64,000 nucleotides of DNA from Lota lota (Eukaryota; Chordata; Actinopteri; Gadiformes; Lotidae): positions 1,329,001-1,393,000 of the forward strand of contig JACYXH010000109.1 in NCBI GenBank assembly GCA_026745465.1, written 5' to 3'. Numbering within the stretch: the first letter of the stretch is position 1; each line of letters starts with the position of its first letter. The notes under the pieces are model-generated. The model was not told the origin of the DNA. It worked only from the letters and a program-made list of their open reading frames with translations, and searched no databases. Shown piece after piece: positions 47,332 through 58,781 of the stretch. The translations under genes were made by a program, and so were the position numbers.

Positions 47332-48380
47332 GTCCGCTGCCGCACCTGCCGGTTTCTGTTCACCCCCACCACCGATGTGGAAACTTTGGCGACCGCCAAC
47401 GTTTTCAAATTGTACGCTTCTCAGCTGCTCTGTGACGGTCAGCGCGTGTTGCTTCCAAGAGATGTGCAGCGCTGGCGTTGCAGCAAAAGTCCGTTTGCAG
47501 CATAGCAGCTTCTCACTCACTATAGCCTCCTACCTGTCTGCTCTGTACTGCCCACCTTCCAAGCTCTCAGTTTTCATAAGCCAAACATCCAATCGTCCGG
47601 CTCCAACACAGAACATAAAAGTCAGACCCATGTTGTTCTCAACATGTTAAATATATATAAAGGCTATTCATTGTATAAAAAGACATGGATACGTCGCACT
47701 TCTGCAAGGAAAATTACAGAAAGGTAGAATTGAATTACATTTTTAACTGGAAGACATACACTCACACCCATACACATTTGGATTGTTATCATTAAGATAT
47801 TATTTTAGACTGTCATTATTTCGAATTTCACGATAACTCAGCCCAAAGCAGATTCTTTATTTGACTAAGCAACCATATCCAAAAGTTATGGAAATGTAGC
47901 AATGTAGCTACTGTACTGTGTAGTCCTGTTTCAGAATAATTGATTTAGAAATGATTATAGTTAAAGGCCTACTGTATTAGCCAGATAAAGAGGTGAGCAT
48001 AGGCCATCTAAATAGTCCTCTACATATTGTCCACTACACTATGCTATTGAGCTGACTACAGTCCATTGGCATTGTGGCATACAAGACAGTTACTGAGATT
48101 GAATTGAACTAAATAGTATGAAAAGTCTGCCCCCTGATGGTTAAACCTTTCAACAGCACACACAGGCCTCCAATTTGGAGAAGCTAGGCTATTTGTTTAA
48201 AAAGGTATTGCCAATATGAATTACCTGTGTTTTTAACTCATACATGTTTTGTGACCCACAAGCTATTTTGTAAATATTTACAAAAACACAAATATTGTTT
48301 CATTACATTTGACAAAACAGAAATATTATGTAATATTAAACAGGCCTATTTACACAGGGATGTGGAAAAACGGCCCTGTG
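47332..48380. other. Upstream flank of the dmrt2-type gene, no gene seen
   Basis: No exon recognised. The first few hundred bases are less AT-rich and probably carry promoter sequence; no specific factor site is claimed. Confidence 0.45.
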
Positions 48381-48483
48381 TGTCATGTTCTGTCTTTGTC
48401 TTTGTTGTTTAATGTTTGTTCTCCCCCTGTCCACTAGATATCCTTAGAATTTTCCCCAAATTCGCCAGCACCCGATTGTGACA
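48381..48483 (+). mobile_element. Internally deleted solo LTR, TSD CTGTG
   Basis: Starts TGTCATGTTCTGTC and ends GATTGTGACA, only 103 bp, flanked by CTGTG on both sides (48376-48380 and 48484-48488). Its TTCTCCCCCTGTCCAC segment recurs at about 48643. It is the left component of a rearranged LTR cluster that extends to 49481. Confidence 0.75.
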
Positions 48484-48632
48484 CTGTGAGGCAATCAGAT
48501 CAATTTATATGTCCAGATGCAAAACATGCATCTTTCTTTCAGCAAAACAAAAAATGTATTTCTGATTTCTGCCATCCTGGTACTACTGGCCATTCTTTAA
48601 TTCTCTAGAACTCACAGATGGCCAGATTTGTT
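48484..48632. repeat. Flanking-sequence duplication, copy 1 (copy 2 at 49477-49622)
   Basis: CTGTGAGGCAATCAGATCA through ATATGTCCAGATGCAAA to ATTCTTTAATTCTCTAGA(A/G)CTCACAGATGGCCAG occurs twice, about 993 bp apart in the same orientation. The middle of the two copies differs in length and sequence. The repeated part is ordinary host-like sequence rather than LTR. Confidence 0.85.
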
Positions 48633-49012
48633 TAGTTCTCCCCCTGTCCACCAGATGTCCTTAGACTTTTTCCCTCACTTCACAGCTCCTGCCACTCCCA
48701 TCTGCAATCACTTCATTCTCCTTACCTGAGCTTCCCTGACAATCTTCCCACCTGCACCTCATTTTCCCATTAGCCTCTCCCATTATATACCAGTTCACTT
48801 CACTTGTTCCCTTGTCGGTTCTTTGTTGTCATGTCGTTTGTTCCCCGTGGGTCCCAAATCATAAGTGGGTTTTTTCTGTCAGTTCTTCAAATGTGGATTA
48901 TTGAGTTCCTTTATTAAAGGCCCTTTTTTGTTACGTTTCCTGAGTTGTCTGCAATTGGATCGTATCCCTCCTTGTTCCTGCTGCCCTGCCAGCACCAGAC
49001 CATGGCACTGTG
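48633..49012 (+). mobile_element. Truncated LTR-like segment
   Basis: Begins with a GTTCTCCCCCTGTCCACCAG block shared with the LTR at 48381-48483 and continues with ATTAGCCTCTCCCATTATATACCAG (TATA-like), and CTTTATTAAAGGCCC (weak poly(A)-like). This is the order promoter then poly(A) in an LTR. The left TG end is missing. It ends at CTGTG, where the minus-strand LTR starts. Confidence 0.6.
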
Positions 49013-49476
49013 TGTAAGAACTAAGTGAACCACAGGGGGAAAAAAGGACTCAAAAGCACGACTCAGAGGTAACAGTCTGGATTGTAAGAATGTTATTTAC
49101 TAAGAAGCAAGGGTCGGTACATGGGTAATCATGACACTCAGGCAAAACAATCCGGCAGGGAGTAGACAGGCTTAGTGGTTCGGTACACGGATAATCAGTA
49201 GGAGGTCAGGCAAACAATCCGGTAGGGAGAAGGCAAAGGCGTAGTCGGGAATAACAGGCAGGAATCGTAGAAATTGCTAGGAGTAATGCTGGAACGTTTG
49301 ACACAGAGGAACAAAGACGAACTGGCACAGAGGAAGGGGAAACACACAGACTAAATACACAAGGAGGGGACTGTTAATGAGGGACAGGTGAAAACAATCA
49401 AGGTGAGTGGGAACAATCAGAACCAGGAAACACAAGGACAGAGTGGAGTCTTCAATGAAGGGGGCGGGATGTGACA
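49013..49476 (-). mobile_element. Solo LTR (minus), TSD CTGTG
   Basis: On the minus strand it starts TGTCACATCCCGCC and ends GTTCTTACA, 464 bp. CTGTG flanks it at 49008-49012 and 49477-49481. Its minus-strand first half closely parallels the LTR at 36969-37320 (shared CACCTTGATTGTTTTCACC and TGTGCCAGTT blocks), so they are one family. Confidence 0.85.
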
Positions 49477-49622
49477 CTGTGAGGCAATCAGATCAACTTA
49501 TATGTCCAGATGCAAAGCACATGCATATTCTTTTCAGTATCAATTTATTTATCAATTCAATTTCTGATTAATGCCGTTTACTGGCGAGTATTCTTTAATT
49601 CTCTAGAGCTCACAGATGGCCA

Positions 49623-50190
49623 GTCAGCCTCTGTATATACATATCTTAAATTGTGCAAGCACAAAACCTTTTGCCCAACCTTTATATCAGAATTGTAAAT
49701 CATGGTTTGCAGGACTATATATATATATATATATATATAAATTGGATTTGCATTCATTTCACTCTTTACATTCTACTGTATATTCAAGTGAACTGGGTTC
49801 CATGATCACTCTAAAGGTAAAATAAGACATGTTTTCCACTGTGGAACTAGTTGTAGCTAATTAATTAGCTTTATTTGAACCACAAGTTCTTCTCAGATGT
49901 GGCATCAACCAGATGTCTAGGTTAAGCATATATGGTTAGCTAATTTCTTATTCCTACTGGAGCCATCAGCCTCATGTTTAGTAAGACTTGCTTTTCAATT
50001 TGGCTGGGGAACACTGTCATAATTATTAATGGAAGGTGCGCTATCCAAACTAAAACAACGCAGAGTTTCAATTCTTGATGGTGAAACCTGGCGCCAACTC
50101 ACCACTTTTCAGCATTTTCAGTGGAGCCCCAGGGTACGCCATCTCATTACACATACAAACTACGAGGCCATGACACAGCTATAATGGGTG

Positions 50191-50235
<45 letters not shown>

Positions 50236-50974
50236 TAGCAGAGCCTGAATACATTACCCGGTGGCTAACCGAGGTATGATGCAGGCAGCATGGTCTGACC
50301 TGTAGAGCCAATCAGGTTAAACTAAAGCCAATTATTAATTCCATATGGATGATTTTGACAGCTAGGGTTCCAGCCCATAGACATCTATGCATAGACGCTG
50401 CATTGGATCATATGTCAACTTCGCCACCATGTTTGAGAGGCAAAGACTGACCTGTAAACAAATACAAGCAAACAGGGGAGCTGCCGTTTTTCTGGATAAA
50501 AAACATAACTGTTTATGTATATTTTCTCAAATGATTTCAATTAGTTGTTTTTATTCAACGGGTTGATGATCTATGTTGAGTGACAAATAAATTAAAATCC
50601 AATTCAATTGTTTATAAAATATGAATTAAATGATTTAATAAGAATATAAAAACTACTCATCGAAATCAGTTTAGTAATGTAAATTTTTTAGTGCTTTCTA
50701 TCCAGAAATCTGCAGCTCCCCCATTTACTGGTATCTGCTTACAGCCCAGTGAGCATTTTGATGTCTATGGTTGGCTTTGAAAAGACGTTCACAAATGGTT
50801 TAAAAGTGACCGTTCATTAAACGTTTGTTTTTGGACCTAATCTGAACGTCTTAGTTCTCCGTTAAAATACGTAGGCCTTTATGGTTTTTTTTAACGCTCG
50901 CATTTAGACCTAATTTTAAACGCATATCAGATATTTTCATTTAGTGTACAGCTCTTAATTAACTCATTCTACAG
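49623..50974. other. Intergenic with an (AAT)n microsatellite
   Basis: (AAT)n at about 50191-50235 and (TA)n at about 49717-49739. From about 50790 the sequence resembles 2070-2390. No exon recognised. Confidence 0.6.
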
Positions 50975-50976
50975 AA

Positions 50977-51097
50977 CCATATATCGATTTATCTCTTATA
51001 TTGGATACACTTCCAAGTAGGCTACATTTAACCATGCAACTGGGGTTACATTTGGAAGTGTATCCAGTATCCAATATAAGAGAGAAATCGATATATG
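50977..51097. repeat. Imperfect inverted repeat with dispersed-repeat loop
   Basis: The arm from ATATATCGATTTATC through TTATATTGGATAC to ACTTCCAA is mirrored by TTGGAAGTGTATCC and GTATCCAATATAAGAGAG...ATCGATATAT, with a small insertion in the right arm. The loop contains the AAGTAGGCT(A/T)CATTTAACC block also present at about 2351. Confidence 0.8.
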
Positions 51098-52393
51098 AGA
51101 AGATAGCTTGACCACACATACGCGTGTTAACAAATGTACACACACCAAAACAATATCCTTGTATTACATAAAACCCCAGCTGTGGAACTCGGGAACAACT
51201 ACACTGTTGGATATACAGAGAAGTATACAGAGAAGTAAAAGACAAGAAATTGAAGGAGAACAATGGCTCAGAGTATAATAATGGTATATAACTGTGTTGT
51301 GGCCGTAACACTAAAGCTTGTATTATCATAAATGCAATGCCACACTTGATGAAAAATCGTGTAATTTGGAAAATCATCGGCATTTTTCAACACATTTCTT
51401 AAGGTGGGAAATTATCAGACCTGAAAAATATATTGGTCTAACTAATGCATGGAATGCAATCAGTAAGCAGTCTGGTTAAGAAGACAAAGATGTCACCTTA
51501 CTACTCTAGTAAATGGAAAGGATCTTAGCAATGACCTGGCCACGAAAAAGCTTTTAAAGTGTCCCATCTGAGTCAAGACAGCCAGACTACTTTATACACT
51601 AATGAGATTTCAGAAACAGAATAAATCCTGCATATATCTACACAAAAATGCTTTAACTACAGCATTGCCAGATGTATGATAATTGTTGTATATGTACGAT
51701 AATTTTGCTCACTGTACGATCAATAATGTTACAAGTCCCATAATGTGATAATTCTTTGACTTATTAGTAGTTGTAATCAGGCTCTCATTTTAATTCATTT
51801 GTCTAATGATATAACTGTTTTTTAGGATATAATCACAATAGATCAGTGGCATGTTGGCAGCTTGGGGTCTCGATGTTTTGTCAAAAACCAAAAGTCTTCT
51901 AACGCGTTGCCGGGCTGTTCTCCTCTACATTTGTATATCCTTACGTGACACATTCGACCCTATCGATAACCATTGGTCATTGTTCTAACCCATACATTTG
52001 GTTAATCGGATGTAGGCATGCCTCTAATGAGAACTCTCTAAAACAATACCATTTGTCTAAAAGGCCCTGCACAGTGTTTGCCGGGGATATATTAATTGTC
52101 ATTATAAGATAAATATAATATACAAATCATATAAACTTTTTGTTTATAGGGAATATGCGTTTCTCCTTGCATCTAGAGATGTCTCCCTTCCGTTGTACTA
52201 ATTGAGTGGTGATAGTGCACAATTTCATTACAGATCGCAGCCTGCGTTTTCTCAGCGTAACCACCCCCAATGATATCTATCCTTTCCCTGGGAGAATTTT
52301 TTTTTAATCATTTCCAGAAGCTCAGAAGCTTAGACCGGAAGCCAAAGCTGCAATAAATTAGGAAGAGTGGGGGTATATACAGTATATACTACT
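51098..52393. other. Intergenic, no gene seen
   Basis: 51494-51660 is the second copy of the dispersed repeat at 20272-20470. I looked for a signal-peptide exon for the downstream CCP domains and found none that is convincing. Confidence 0.5.
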
Positions 52394-53244
52394 GACCATC
52401 AACTCTCTTTTAAATCCAAAATAGACTGAATAGCAATATTAAAAGATTAAAGCAGCAGTTGGCAAGATTAAGAGGTATTGTAATTCCACAAAAAAATAAA
52501 ACCTCCCCCTGCCCTAAGAATCTTCCACCAAATGATATCCAATCATGCACGTGCAGATCAGTGCACTTGGAAAACCAGCCCTGATTGGTTGATTTTTGGG
52601 CAGGGGGTTGAGCAATTTTTGGTCAACCCGACAAAACATTCATAAGGCACTTGTATAAATGTTGTTGTTTTTGCAGAACATTGGATTTACGGACAGCTGC
52701 TGGAATGTTATGACTAATTTGATCACTTTGACTTAATTAAGCTTGTCTAAGAGGAAAATATGTTTTTGCAATATTCTTCATAACATGTTCTTATTGTTCT
52801 CTCACGGGGAAATGTTAAGCGAAGAGAGCAAGAGCCTCGGTCTGATTGGCTGGAGTTTTTGAACAAAGTAAGGCCGTGCCCATATTTGCGAATAAATTAC
52901 TGCCCAGCCAAGGCCAGACTTATATTCATTGCGAAATGCAAAATTGAATATCTGAAGAAGATAGGTCTGAGGACCTTTGAGCGACTTACATTAATCAAAA
53001 ATGGCAGCAGGGATTATTTTACAGTGGGGGAATGCCGAGGTGAAGTCTGAGAGAGCTTATCTCAGCCAACTTTATCTTGTTATCTCTTTATCTCCTTCCT
53101 TAATCAGATATACACTCATCAGGGCCTTATGATCCTTGGTTATGTCTTAGTCGGTCATTGCTCCAAGCTGGAGAAATTAAAATGGGTGCAGCGCACTTGG
53201 CTGAACTCTATCATAAGGCGTTCAGTAGTTGACATATGTAAGAG
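52394..53244 (+). repeat. Left copy of the 0.85-kb duplicated block of the CCP locus
   Basis: Nearly identical in the same orientation to 63158-64000, offset about 10.76 kb, with scattered substitutions and a few short indels. The right copy runs off the window. Inside it, 53108-53237 has the look of an exon: an acceptor with a long pyrimidine tract ending TTAATCAG and a GTAAGAG donor. The block ends 226 bp before the first CCP exon. Confidence 0.95.
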
Positions 53245-53470
53245 GGTTTGTCTTTGTCATTGTCATTGTATCTAAACATTACATTTCAGTAAGAGGCAGA
53301 AATGCCACATTATGGGATGCTAAATTATGGCATAGAATGAATCAATTAAATATCAGGAAGGCTTTGACACGTGCCACTGCCTAGCTCTGTATTTATGTTT
53401 ATTTGATGGTTAATGTGATTATTCTGAGGAATTAATAATTAAAACGATTGTCATGTTTTTTCTTTTCCAG

Positions 53471-56038
53471 CCATTAAGTGTCCAGAAATTACTGTTGGTG
53501 AAAATGTTCACGTGACGGGTAACAGGTTACAGTCATCCTACAGAAATGTGCTTCAGTTTGACTGCAGTAACAAATTATTGGCTCTCTATGGGCCTTTACA
53601 TATTCGCTGTGAAGGAAATGGCAACTGGAGTGATGTGCCACCACGATGCGATGGTATAGTAGCGTCTTCTCGTTTCTTGTTCTTGCTCAATACTGTTTTA
53701 TTATTGTTCATTCTGCATCTTGATCTGTCAAAGCTTCTTTTTTTAACTACGAGAAAGTAGTAGAAAAGTAAAGTTAGAAAAAAAGTTTGTGTGCATTTGA
53801 TGGTTCACAGAAGTGAAATGTGTAGCGCCTGCCATCGCCAATGGTAATGCAGATACTACTGAGTATGCAGAAGGTCAGTATCTGAGGTTTGAATGCAGCA
53901 CTGGATATTCACCTGGAGGAAGACGACCACAGTGCATAAACATTTGCAAGAGAGCTGCATGGAGCCAAACACCTCTTTGTGAAAGTGAGCGTTTCACCTC
54001 TTTTAAAAAAATACATTATTTTGTAAAGTGCCAAAACCATTTAAACGCTACTGTGTCTGTTCGATTTTTGAGAGAGAGAGCACACAATGAAATGCCCCCT
54101 GGGAGCAGTATGAAATGTAAAATCTCTATTACAAAGGCAGGTGCCACTAACGACTTCAAACTGCACCTTAACCTCTTCATCACTAGGCCATGATACTACT
54201 TGGATAGAGTGAATAAAGCTAGAACACAGCGGAAGATTATATTTGTTTCTATGTTTTAAAGTGAATACCACCCACTGCATTATCAGTTGTTACCCCTATA
54301 GTAATATAGGGCAATAGCACAACATATTATGAGTACCTGGGTCAATATTTGATGTCAATAAAGTGAAGAATAGCAAAGATAGAGGTTTTAGTAGAGGTAG
54401 GTTTAGGCGAAATGTCCAAATGAAAACACAAATCCAATGCAAACCAATGCAAAATTGACAATGTAAACTTGATGAGACACAAACATTTGACCCCTTCTTT
54501 GAAAGGTCTGGGCGATTATTATTAAATGACACCAAGCCAAACAATCGCAATTGCATCAAACGGCCACCAGATAGCCATTAAGGACATGTAATCTGATTGA
54601 AGCCAATTTACCTATTACCTTTGAAACCCTCTCTTAGCTACTGAAATGGATTTGTAAATACAGTGTTTAGTTGCGAAATGGTGCCCAGACACTTGATTAC
54701 CTATTTATTGTGGTTTATGTGATCAAATACAATTTTTATGACAACAACAAAGGTAAGACATAATCTTTTGTTGTAACTTGAAAAAGTGAAGTTTATTCTT
54801 GATTGTTTTTTACTCTGTAAAGGTATTTTAATGGGGGACTTTTATTTATATATTTACATAATTAGTTATGTTTTCTTGCATTTTCTACATTGTTGTACAG
54901 ATTGCTATTACATTGTCACTGTCTGTCAACGTGCTCATAAACATCAATCAATCAAATGACCTCAAGCCTTCTACATAGGATCAGAGGGATTGTAGAGAGA
55001 CAGCAATTCCTGTTGAATATAATGTGACAGGAAACCGACATGCTACCATGCTTTTAGCCAGGGAAAGAGTGACTAGACAGTATTGAAAGCATGGGGGTGA
55101 ATGGATTAAAATCTATTTAATTCATTATTTAGTCTATTCAAGCTGTTCTTAAGACTTAAATAGACAGGCAATTCACTGCTTCTGTGCAAATAACACGATC
55201 TACTGGTAATTTTGAATACCTGATTCTTTGCCAATACTCAATCAATGGATGTGACATAACCTCAGTTTAGAGCAGTTTTACCAGCAATGAGGCTACACGA
55301 CATGACGAGCAGCTGACAGCAGCATGATCCCCCTGAACCTCTTCATGTTGTTTCATAAATAGGCCTCATTTGAATAAAGCAGACAAGTAGTATGTGTGTG
55401 TGTGAGTGTCTGTGGTTGATGGCTTGGTTTAAGCAGCCTCACTTGGCCCGAGTCACACTGATTAGACTCAGGGGTAGGTTGAGGCTGCACAGCTGATGCT
55501 TGTTATCCAAAGTGACTGACAATTAAAGCTCAGTACAATCAAAGCAATTACAATTAGATGACTACAAAAATGCCAAGTGTGCAGAGTTTATGGAAGTGAA
55601 AAGCTACCTTAAGTTTCATGGTATTCTATTAAAGCTATTCACCATAGTTTAGCACAGTGCGAAATCATCAGCCATTAACATGAGTAGCCCAGGCAAGATT
55701 TTAGTGGTTTTGTTCTTTACATCCGCCTGATTTGTGATTTTTTTAAATGCTTGTTTGTTTTTTATTCTGTTTGTTTCATCATCAATAGATGAGGAAATTA
55801 GTATTTTGGTTTGGGTTAACATTGTGTGTGCCCTAATTTTTATTATTTTTTTCAGTGATCCCCACATGCAATTTACCAACAAGAGTAGAGAATGCAGTTA
55901 TTATGGAGAGGAAACAGGAGGTCTACTCTTCTGGAACTGAAGTAACCTACACATGCCGTACCAAATATAGAATAGAAGGAGAGAGTAAAGTTAGATGCAA
56001 AAATGGTCACTGGGATCCACAAAATCCTACGTGCATTC
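53471..56038 (+). CDS. Complement factor H-like gene part: three sushi/CCP exons (partial)
   Basis: CCP domains bind complement fragments and cell-surface glycans in factor H-type regulators (family knowledge). Three exons, each one domain with phase-1 borders on both sides: 53471-53653 (IKCPEITVGENVHV...GNWSDVPPRC), 53811-53984 (VKCVAPAIANG...SQTPLC, with one extra Cys) and 55856-56038 (IPTCNLPTRVENAV...NGHWDPQNPTC). Each has the four-Cys frame and the conserved Trp. The third resembles factor H domain 19 in its VRCKNGHW pattern. The last exon has a donor (GTAAGT), so at least one more exon should follow, but none is recognised before the next gene starts at 58782. No signal-peptide exon is found upstream. 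Either a partial gene, a decayed duplicate, or a gene with diverged end exons. Confidence 0.8.
54027..55855. other. Intron of the CCP gene with material repeated after the third exon
   Basis: 54027-54150 (CATTTAAACGCTACTGTGTCTGT...CCTCCTGGGAGCAGT-like) matches about 56230-56390, and 54855-54950 (TATATTTACATAATTAG...CATTGTCACTGTC) matches about 56493-56590. The order is the same, so the second and third CCP exons with their downstream introns appear to be copies of one unit. No further exon recognised. Confidence 0.7.
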
Positions 56039-56653
56039 GTAAGTATAGTTTTCTAATGGCATTGCGCACCACAAATCTAGGATTTCTGGCACCAAGCACA
56101 TTGATGCTCTTGTCCCATCAACACTTTATATCTAATTTAACTAAAAGAAAAGGTTAATTATCAAAGTGCAGTCTGTCTAACACCAAAGTGTTAAAGTGAG
56201 TGATTCACTTTATCATGTGAATCTATTATTACGTCAAGTGTCATAACCGTTTAAAGCTGCTTTATCTGTACGTTTTTATAGTAGTGAAGAGAGAGGGCAG
56301 AAATAAGCAGAAGATGGCAAGATTTTGAGAATTAACAAACCACAAAAATGCCTCCTGGGAGCAGTCTAAAATCGAAATAGTCTCGTACAGAGGCAGACAA
56401 AGTAAACTAGAACAGATATTACCACAGAGAGGTTCCCCACCAATATCTGAAGGTTCTTGGTATTTCTAGCAACTCACACTGAAATCATAGCTGTGTATAT
56501 ATTTACATAATTAGTGTTTTTTTGCATTTTCTATTGCTATGCTCGATTGCTATTGCATTGTCACTGTCAACATGCTCATAAACATTTTGTGGTGACTATG
56601 AAGAGACACATTTCCAAAGTTCCATATACTCATATAATTATCTTAATTTCTTA

Positions 56654-56911
56654 ATGTTTATCTACACTATATTGCCAACATTTTTGGGACCCCTGCCTTT
56701 ACATGCACATGAAGGTTAATAACATCCCATTCTTAATCCGTGAGGTTTAATATGGAGTCTGCCCACCCTTTAACAGCTTCAACTCGTCTGGGAAGTTTTT
56801 TCACAAGAATAAAGAGTGCGTTTGTGGGACTTCTTGACCTTTTTTTTTTAAGCGCATTTGTGAGGTCAGGCACAGATGTTGGACGAGAAGGCCTGGCTCG
56901 CATCATGTAAC
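56654..56911. mobile_element. Tc1-like transposon fragment
   Basis: Starts CTACACTATATTGCCAACA, a recognisable terminal sequence of a Tc1/mariner family in fish, and includes GCATTTGTGAGGTCAGGC and GGACGAGAAGGCCTGGC further in. No transposase frame. Confidence 0.75.
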
Positions 56912-58781
56912 ATTTAGCATCATCATCAACATTTTACTTAAACTCAGGATTTGTACCCGGCCCAATGGCACTGAGGAAGCGCTGTCAAAGGAGTGATGGA
57001 TTTAGCTATTGCTACAATAAAAGCAAGTACATTGAATGAGTCTTGATCCTTTATTTCTTTCTACTGTTTTCTGGGTTTTCAAATCAGAATGGATATAAAA
57101 GATATATTCTTTCAGTTTTTTTAAAGAAGATACAACACACAGTATGCCATCTAAGAAGAGTTTGAAAATAATTGTACATAGTTCTGCAGATAAACTTAGT
57201 AAATACAGTTCAAATTTAGGTGTCCTGATGAGAGGCGCCATACAAATCTCAATTATAATTATTACTATGAATTGTGAATTGATAGAGACTCAGCGTCATT
57301 GGGGAGAAGCTGAGGGAGAGCGTGTTGCAGCACAGAGATTTTCTACCAATAAAGAAAATAAGTAGAAGATTGATACAAAGTCCCAGGTTGGGTAAAGATG
57401 TTTTGTCATGTTTGAATCCTCTATCCCTCTTCCTCGAAAGCTTTAATTATATGCTTTTGACATGCATCTAAATGTGTCTGTTGTCCTAATCTCTAAACCC
57501 TGCATTAGCTCACACAGCTAGAGTTGCCACAACACCCACACCACAAGAGAGATGAGTTCACTTGCTGGCACACACATTTACGAGAAACTACATCTACGTA
57601 ACTTGGACAAGTAGTCCATGTTGGCATAGCCTGGCAAGAGCCAGCCCTCCTACGAACATTTTAATTCTTTGTTAAAGGTCTGGGATTCGTCCTTGTTGGT
57701 TGCCTCGAGAATCAGAATTGCCACCTGACAGAAGGACCAATCCGGATGCTGCTGTTGTCATAGTAGGCGGGTTTTAGTTGATGATGCAAGAGAGACGACA
57801 GGCAATTACCTGATGAGCCTCATCTTTCAACCACATACACTAATAATAATGTAAAACATGAAACAAAACATAATCTGCCACAGATACAATTCATATAGCC
57901 TAGTTCAAAAGGTCAGATAGCTTATGTGAATTGCTGCAGCTATTTATCTAATGAGACAATGAAGCCATTATCAGGGTGATTATAGTCCAAAGAAGTTGCG
58001 GACAGTGGAAGCACACACTGTTTTTTTTTTTGTGGTTAGGTCGATAAGAAAATAAATCTCAGTGAAGGGTTATCATGGTTTTCAAGGTAAGGGAAGCACT
58101 CTGCAGTTAAGAGCAAATTTCCTCATTCCAGTGTCGGCTTGTACAAGACGGTCGTAGAGATGCAGCCAAAGCATCAGTTTTACAAGAAAAATATATAGCA
58201 CCAATAAAACACGGACATAAATATGCACTGTTTTAATTGTTATGTGTGTGTGAGTGTGTGTGTGTTACAGACACCACATCAATCTGGTACAGGCAATATG
58301 TTTCTACATTGTGAAAAAGAGGCAAGACACGTTGCTCAAACACTACGAGAAGGAGCAGAGATTAAAGTCCATTCCTTTATGTTCAAATGATCAGCAAGCT
58401 TCTACCCCCACCACCTCATCCCAACATCACCCACACACTCTGCATTGCCATGGAGGCTAACACAGCTACATATATCAAGAATGTTCAACAAGATGTTGAA
58501 ACGCTTCTCTTTGGCTTCCTGTCTGGGTCCCGATTTCCTAAAATCTCTGGCGTTGAGAGAGCCAGCCTGTTTGCTTTATTTATCGGTGTAAATGATTACC
58601 TGGAGATAAAACACACAAAAACATGCACTTTTAAGGGAAAGGGCATTCATCTTTCGGTAAATACTGGATTATTTACCAAACGATCAATGACGAAACACAA
58701 GTAAAGAGACAGACTTGGGCTTTCCTCCTCTAGAATCTACTGGTCTTGGTGTTTCTAAATTGTTTTTTGAATGCCGATAAA
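56912..58781. other. Region between the CCP exon group and the factor H-like gene
   Basis: No CCP exon found on the plus strand. A short frame after an acceptor-like TGTTACAG at 58267 (…CEKEARHVAQTLREG…) ends in a stop at about 58390; it has one Cys and no CCP pattern, so I do not call it. The promoter of the downstream gene is presumably close to 58700. Confidence 0.45.

Noticed and set aside
58254-58704. Frames after an acceptor-like TTACAG as a terminal exon of the CCP gene
   Set aside because: One cysteine only, no CCP pattern, and the required phase gives an early stop from the main acceptor.
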